Source: Aquimarina sp. | GTDB taxonomy: Bacteria; Bacteroidota; Bacteroidia; Flavobacteriales; Flavobacteriaceae | Assembly: GCA_002697475.1 (NCBI GenBank) | Contig: NZVW01000086.1 | Span: 1 to 10,760, forward strand | Reading direction: 5' to 3' | Length of the DNA: 10,760 nucleotides | Shown here: positions 7,490 through 10,760 of the stretch, one piece after another | Numbering within the stretch: position 1 is the first letter of the stretch | Layout of the letters: each line of letters starts with the position of its first letter | Notes under the pieces: model-generated | Databases searched by the model: none | Told to the model about the DNA's origin: nothing | What the model saw: the letters and a program-made list of their open reading frames with translations, nothing else | Made by a program: the position numbers and the translations under genes

Positions 7490-8263
7490 ATGGATAGAGT
7501 AAAAAATAAAGTAGCCATTGTCACGGGAGGTGCTTCTGGCCTAGGAAAATCAAGTGCAATCTTATTGGCTCGTGAAGGGGCTAAAATTGTGATAACTGAT
7601 GTAGATGATGAAAACGGAACTAAAGTAGTTCAAGACATTAACAATGATGGCGGTGAGGCAATTTTCATTAAACAAGATGTCTCTAAAGAAGAAGAATGGA
7701 AAATGGTTATTGAGACTACGATCAAAACATATGGAAAGCTTCATATAGTAGCTAATTCTGCCGGAATAGGAATAGGTGGAACGGTTGAAGATGTAACTTT
7801 AGATGACTGGAAAAATCTTATAGACGTAAACCTTCACGGTACTTTTTTAGGCACCCAATATGGCATAAAGGGAATGAAGGAAACTGGAGAAGGTGGTTCC
7901 ATTATTAACTTTTCTTCAATCGAAGGACTTATTGGAGACCCTAATCTACCCGCCTATAATGCAAGTAAGGGAGGTGTAACCATATTTACCAAATCGGCAG
8001 CACTACATTGTGCGAAGCAGGGTTACAAAATACGCGTTAATTCCATTCATCCAGCATATATATGGACCCCAATGGTAGAAAATTTCCTAAAAGCCCAAGG
8101 CAATGTGGAAGAGGGCAAAAAGCAGTTAGAAAGTCTACATCCGGTTGGACACTTGGGAGAGCCTGATGACATAGGTTACGGTGTCGTTTACTTAGCTTCG
8201 GACGAATCAAAATTTATGACCGGTTCTGAGTTGGTCATTGATGGTGGTTATACTGCACAATAA
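7490..8263 (+). CDS. Short-chain alcohol dehydrogenase, Lactobacillus R-ADH-like, probably NAD-dependent
   Basis: A 257-residue classical SDR oxidoreductase. Visible are the cofactor loop TGGASGLG (12-19), Asn114 in DVNLHG, Ser143 in FSSIEG, Tyr156 and Lys160 in PAYNASKGG. The usual NNAG is ANSAG (88-92). The chain follows remembered Lactobacillus brevis R-specific alcohol dehydrogenase closely, including SSIEG..GDP, HPVGHLGEPDDI and the C-terminal DGGYTAQ, whose final Gln binds magnesium in that enzyme. Asp37 after the second strand (VITDVDD) replaces the Gly-Arg of the NADP-dependent relative, so NAD(H) is expected. The likely reaction is reversible reduction of a ketone or aldehyde to an alcohol; the natural substrate is unknown. 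It lies 42 bp after ldhA and 25 bp before a Usp gene. Confidence 0.9.
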   Translation: MDRVKNKVAIVTGGASGLGKSSAILLAREGAKIVITDVDDENGTKVVQDINNDGGEAIFIKQDVSKEEEWKMVIETTIKTYGKLHIVANSAGIGIGGTVEDVTLDDWKNLIDVNLHGTFLGTQYGIKGMKETGEGGSIINFSSIEGLIGDPNLPAYNASKGGVTIFTKSAALHCAKQGYKIRVNSIHPAYIWTPMVENFLKAQGNVEEGKKQLESLHPVGHLGEPDDIGYGVVYLASDESKFMTGSELVIDGGYTAQ

Positions 8264-8288
8264 TGGATAACCTAAAAATTAAAAATTT

Positions 8289-9119
8289 ATGAAAAACATA
8301 CTTGTACCCACCGATTTCTCTGAAAACTGTACCAAAGCTGCACAACTCGGGATTAAAATGGCAAAGTTATACAATTCTGAAATTCACTTTTTGCATCTAA
8401 TGAACACGCCTGTAGAGTGGGTGAAACTAGATAAACTCAAAGAAAAACGCTATCCCGAAACCGTGAAGCAAATTGGTATTGCTAAAGCCAAATTACGTGA
8501 ACTGGAAAGAATGGCAGAACACGAAGGCTTGATATGCCGTACATTTCTTCAATATGATGCCGGACAGGGAGATATTCTGGAACATTCAGGCCATTTTCAC
8601 CACGATTTTATCATTACCGGAAGCAGTGGCACTAAAGGTGTCATTAGGGAAATTACAGGCAGTAATGTTGAAAAAATCGTCCGAAAAGCTAATGCACCTG
8701 TTATCGTGGTAAAAGACCAAGCACTTAATTTCCCTTTTAAAAATATTGTTTTTGTATCTGATTTTGAAGAAGACCTTAGCAACGCCTTTAAACAGGTTGT
8801 TTCCATTGCCGCAAAATGCGATGCAAAAATACACTTGTTACGTATCAATACTAAAACCGACACAAATAGTATTGCTTTGGGCTTACAACCTATGAAACGT
8901 TTTATAGAGAAATTCCCAGAAGTTCAAAACTACACCATGAATGTGTACAATGAACTATATGTTGAAACTGGAATAACTACCTATTTAAAAAATAACCCTG
9001 CAGACCTCATTACCATGTGTACACATGGTACTACCGGCTTTTTAAGTCTCTTTTCTAAAAGTATCGCCGAAGGTGTAACCAATCATTCCGCATTACCAGT
9101 AATGACAATACATATTTAA
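8289..9119 (+). CDS. Tandem-domain universal stress protein (UspA family)
   Basis: A 276-residue cytosolic protein made of two Usp folds. Domain 1 (about 1-143) begins MKNILVPTDFS, with the nucleotide-binding Asp9. It carries a complete ATP-binding pattern, GSSG (111-114), nine residues, then GSN (124-126). Domain 2 (about 150-276) begins KNIVFVSDFEED and has GTTG (247-250), but the following Gly-Ser is Ala260-Glu261, so its ATP site appears degenerate. Such proteins act in survival of starvation, oxygen limitation and energy stress; the partner is unknown. The start is supported by duplicated TAAAAATT leader sequence. The ATP-cone nuclease gene begins 3 bp after the stop codon, so these two are very probably co-translated. 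Confidence 0.92.
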   Translation: MKNILVPTDFSENCTKAAQLGIKMAKLYNSEIHFLHLMNTPVEWVKLDKLKEKRYPETVKQIGIAKAKLRELERMAEHEGLICRTFLQYDAGQGDILEHSGHFHHDFIITGSSGTKGVIREITGSNVEKIVRKANAPVIVVKDQALNFPFKNIVFVSDFEEDLSNAFKQVVSIAAKCDAKIHLLRINTKTDTNSIALGLQPMKRFIEKFPEVQNYTMNVYNELYVETGITTYLKNNPADLITMCTHGTTGFLSLFSKSIAEGVTNHSALPVMTIHI

Positions 9120-9122
9120 GAA

Positions 9123-9965
9123 ATGGACAACTCAATAAACATAATAAAGCATTCGGGAGACATTGTTCCTTTTGATGTTGACAAACTCAAAAATTCATTG
9201 CGACGAGCTCAAGCGAGTGAGGATGTAATTCAACAAATAGCAGGACAGATTCAATCTGTTATATATGATGGGATTACCACCAAGAAAATCTACCAAATGG
9301 CATTTAAAATGCTTAAGGGAAAATCGAGGGTAAGTGCATCAAAATACAAACTCAAAAAAGCACTAATGGAATTGGGACCTTCAGGTTTTCCTTTTGAAAA
9401 ATTAGTAGGAAAAATAATGGAACAGGAAGGTTTTTCAACACAAGTTGGTGTGATTGTACAAGGTAATTGTGTGCAGCACGAAGTAGATGTGATAGCCCTA
9501 AAAGACAATAACCATTATATGATTGAGTGCAAATACCATAGTGACCAAGGACGGTTTTGTAATGTCAAGATTCCCTTGTACATCCATTCACGGTTTTTGG
9601 ATGTGGAAAGGAAATGGGAACATCAAAAAGGACACGAGGCCAAACTACATAAAGGCGGTGTGTATACCAATACACGATTTACAACCGATGCAATACAATA
9701 TGGTAAATGTGTAGGATTATTATTGACAAGCTGGGATTATCCAATGGGGAACGGTTTAAAAGACAGAATAGACAAGTCTGGATTTCATCCCTTAACAGCA
9801 TTGACAACAATGACCAATGCCGAAAAAACAAAATTATTGGATAAAGGCATTGTGCTTTGCAAAGAGATCCACGAAACACCTACTTTATTAAATGAAATCG
9901 GGATAGATAAAACAAGACACAAAAAGATTTTGGAAGATTCCGAAGAACTGTGTAAAAACCATTAA
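9123..9965 (+). CDS. ATP-cone domain fused to Mrr-like PD-(D/E)xK nuclease
   Basis: A 280-residue fusion. Residues about 5-85 form an ATP-cone: IIKHSGDIVPFDVDKLKNSL (7-26) followed by a helical region ending KYKLKKALMELGP. This is the nucleotide-sensing module found on ribonucleotide reductases and NrdR. Residues about 88-200 resemble the Mrr/type IV restriction endonuclease catalytic domain: FPFEKLVGKIMEQEGF (89-104), then the PD-(D/E)xK core with Glu120 and Asp122 in HEVDVIAL, and Glu135-Cys-Lys137 in MIECKYH. The complete core suggests an active metal-dependent nuclease on DNA or RNA. No modification methylase or specificity subunit is nearby, so it is not a standard restriction system. 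The C-terminal 80 residues are helical and unassigned. Spacing is 3 bp after Usp and 25 bp before the small gene. Confidence 0.85.
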   Translation: MDNSINIIKHSGDIVPFDVDKLKNSLRRAQASEDVIQQIAGQIQSVIYDGITTKKIYQMAFKMLKGKSRVSASKYKLKKALMELGPSGFPFEKLVGKIMEQEGFSTQVGVIVQGNCVQHEVDVIALKDNNHYMIECKYHSDQGRFCNVKIPLYIHSRFLDVERKWEHQKGHEAKLHKGGVYTNTRFTTDAIQYGKCVGLLLTSWDYPMGNGLKDRIDKSGFHPLTALTTMTNAEKTKLLDKGIVLCKEIHETPTLLNEIGIDKTRHKKILEDSEELCKNH

Positions 9966-9990
9966 AAAATAAAACTTTAAATTTAACTTT

Positions 9991-10245
9991 ATGAAAACTG
10001 AAGAATTAAAAAAACAGAACAACATAGATTTTGAACCTTTTTACGAAGCATTGGAAGACGACCCAAAACTGCTTGAAGAGGCTTTGGAAATACTATTGGA
10101 TATGGTAGACTTTGAAACTAAATCTATAAAAAAGGTAGCACTTTATATCAAAGAGGATTCACGAAATCTATATAATGAAGTGATAGCGTTATACAAATCG
10201 ACCGAAGATAAAGGAAGCACACCTTCCTGTTGTGGTGGGCACTAA
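9991..10245 (+). CDS. Small acidic helical protein with CCGGH C-terminus
   Basis: I do not recognise this 84-residue protein. It is predicted mostly helical and acidic, with no membrane segment or signal peptide. The only cysteines are Cys80 and Cys81 in a closing Ser-Cys-Cys-Gly-Gly-His tail, which could bind a metal or form a redox pair. Residues 12-68 look like two or three amphipathic helices (EPFYEALEDDPKLLEEALEI, then DFETKSIKKVALYIKEDSRN). It starts 25 bp after the ATP-cone nuclease and ends 14 bp before the metallo-hydrolase, so it is part of the same unit. The ATG at 9991 follows an A/T-rich leader like its neighbours, and codon use is similar. A role as a small partner or regulator is a guess. 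Confidence 0.75.
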   Translation: MKTEELKKQNNIDFEPFYEALEDDPKLLEEALEILLDMVDFETKSIKKVALYIKEDSRNLYNEVIALYKSTEDKGSTPSCCGGH

Positions 10246-10259
10246 TACATAAGAATACG

Positions 10260-10760
10260 ATGAAAAACGATAAAATAAATATCCATTTTTTGGGAGCTGC
10301 TGGTACAGTAACAGGTTCAAAATATTTAGTGGATACGGGAGAGAGAAAGATATTGATAGACTGCGGACTTTTTCAAGGGCTGAAGGAATTGCGCCTTAAA
10401 AACTGGGAATATCCACCCGTTGAAGTTTCAGAAATTGATATGGTTTTGCTTACCCACGGCCATATGGACCACACAGGGTATTTACCTCGATTGGTAAAAC
10501 AAGGGTTTAAAGGCCCGATTTACGGCACAAATCCCACCTTGGACATTGCAAAAATCATTTTGAACGATAGTGCAAAAATCCAAGAGCAGGAAGCCGAACG
10601 CGCCAACAACGAAGGCTATTCCAAACATAGCCCGGCAGAACCGCTTTACGATTTAAACGATGTTGAAAAAACCCTTCCAAATTTCAAGGGAGTACCACCT
10701 GCTCAATGGATGCCATTGATGAAAAATATAAAGGCCAGATTTCAATACAATGGTCATATT
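10260..10760 (+). CDS. Beta-CASP-type metallo-beta-lactamase-fold hydrolase, N-terminal 167 residues (cut by window edge)
   Basis: The frame runs open from ATG 10260 to the last base, so the 3' end is missing. It begins INIHFLGAAGTVTGSKYLV (6-24), then ILIDCGLFQG (31-40), then the metal motif THGHMDH (65-71), giving ligands His66, His68, Asp70 and His71. KIQEQEAERANN (110-121) and SKHSPAEPLYD (125-135) follow, as in beta-CASP RNA-processing exonuclease-like proteins annotated as CPSF/YSH1-type. The usual middle residue Ala of THAHxDH is Gly67. The last visible residues (FQYNGHI) correspond to the start of the downstream GHILG histidine motif. The expected product is a zinc-dependent RNase or related phosphoesterase of roughly 450 residues. 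It starts 14 bp after the small gene. Confidence 0.88.
   Translation, partial: MKNDKINIHFLGAAGTVTGSKYLVDTGERKILIDCGLFQGLKELRLKNWEYPPVEVSEIDMVLLTHGHMDHTGYLPRLVKQGFKGPIYGTNPTLDIAKIILNDSAKIQEQEAERANNEGYSKHSPAEPLYDLNDVEKTLPNFKGVPPAQWMPLMKNIKARFQYNGHI

Noticed and set aside
8586..8863. Two overlapping reverse-strand ORFs
   Set aside because: Both are shadows of the Usp gene, with no domain or initiation context.
9123..9965. Classical restriction-modification system
   Set aside because: No methylase or specificity gene is present nearby; only the Mrr-like nuclease fold is seen.

Overview
The window reads as chromosomal DNA from a member of the Bacteroidota, most likely Flavobacteriaceae. The DNA is AT-rich. 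Starts are ATG with A/T-rich leaders such as TTAAAATT or TAAAAATTT instead of clear Shine-Dalgarno sites. The protein families also fit that phylum: a PfkA-type phosphofructokinase, an ATP-cone/Mrr-like fusion, tandem Usp proteins and a beta-CASP metallo-hydrolase. No species can be named. All twelve recognisable genes lie on the + strand, with gaps from a 14-bp overlap to about 104 bp. I saw no tRNA, rRNA, CRISPR array, insertion sequence or convincing intrinsic terminator.

Region 1 (1-5073) is a tightly coupled sugar-phosphate and glycoside block. It holds the end of an alpha/beta hydrolase, an ATP-type 6-phosphofructokinase, a stand-alone phosphomannose-isomerase-type cupin, a GH130 enzyme (mannoside phosphorylase/mannosidase family), and a 761-residue protein joining a GT4-like glycosyltransferase to a C-terminal alpha-helical, (alpha/alpha)-toroid-like domain. 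Stop/start overlaps (14, 4 and 4 bp) and one 10-bp gap suggest translational coupling. My inference is that the block makes and recycles a mannose-containing glycan or storage oligosaccharide and links the released sugar phosphate to glycolysis. Substrates are not proven by sequence.

Region 2 (5074-5177) is the only sizeable gap. It may carry a promoter, but none matches the Bacteroidota consensus well. It contains a four-codon start-stop remnant.

Region 3 (5178-9119) is a membrane, redox and stress block: an MgtC/SapB-DUF4010 membrane protein, a D-lactate dehydrogenase of the LdhA type, a short-chain alcohol dehydrogenase closely resembling Lactobacillus R-specific ADH but with an NAD-type residue, and a tandem-domain universal stress protein. 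Two NADH-consuming dehydrogenases beside a Usp protein suggest energy-limited or low-oxygen physiology.

Region 4 (9123-10760) holds an ATP-cone fused to an Mrr-like PD-(D/E)xK nuclease, an 84-residue acidic helical protein ending in CCGGH, and the first 167 codons of a beta-CASP-type metallo-beta-lactamase-fold protein cut by the window edge. The most interesting parts are the GH130/GT4-toroid pair and the ATP-cone-nuclease with its small neighbour and the putative RNase. Together they suggest an accessory island coupling nucleotide state, RNA/DNA processing and carbon storage under stress.
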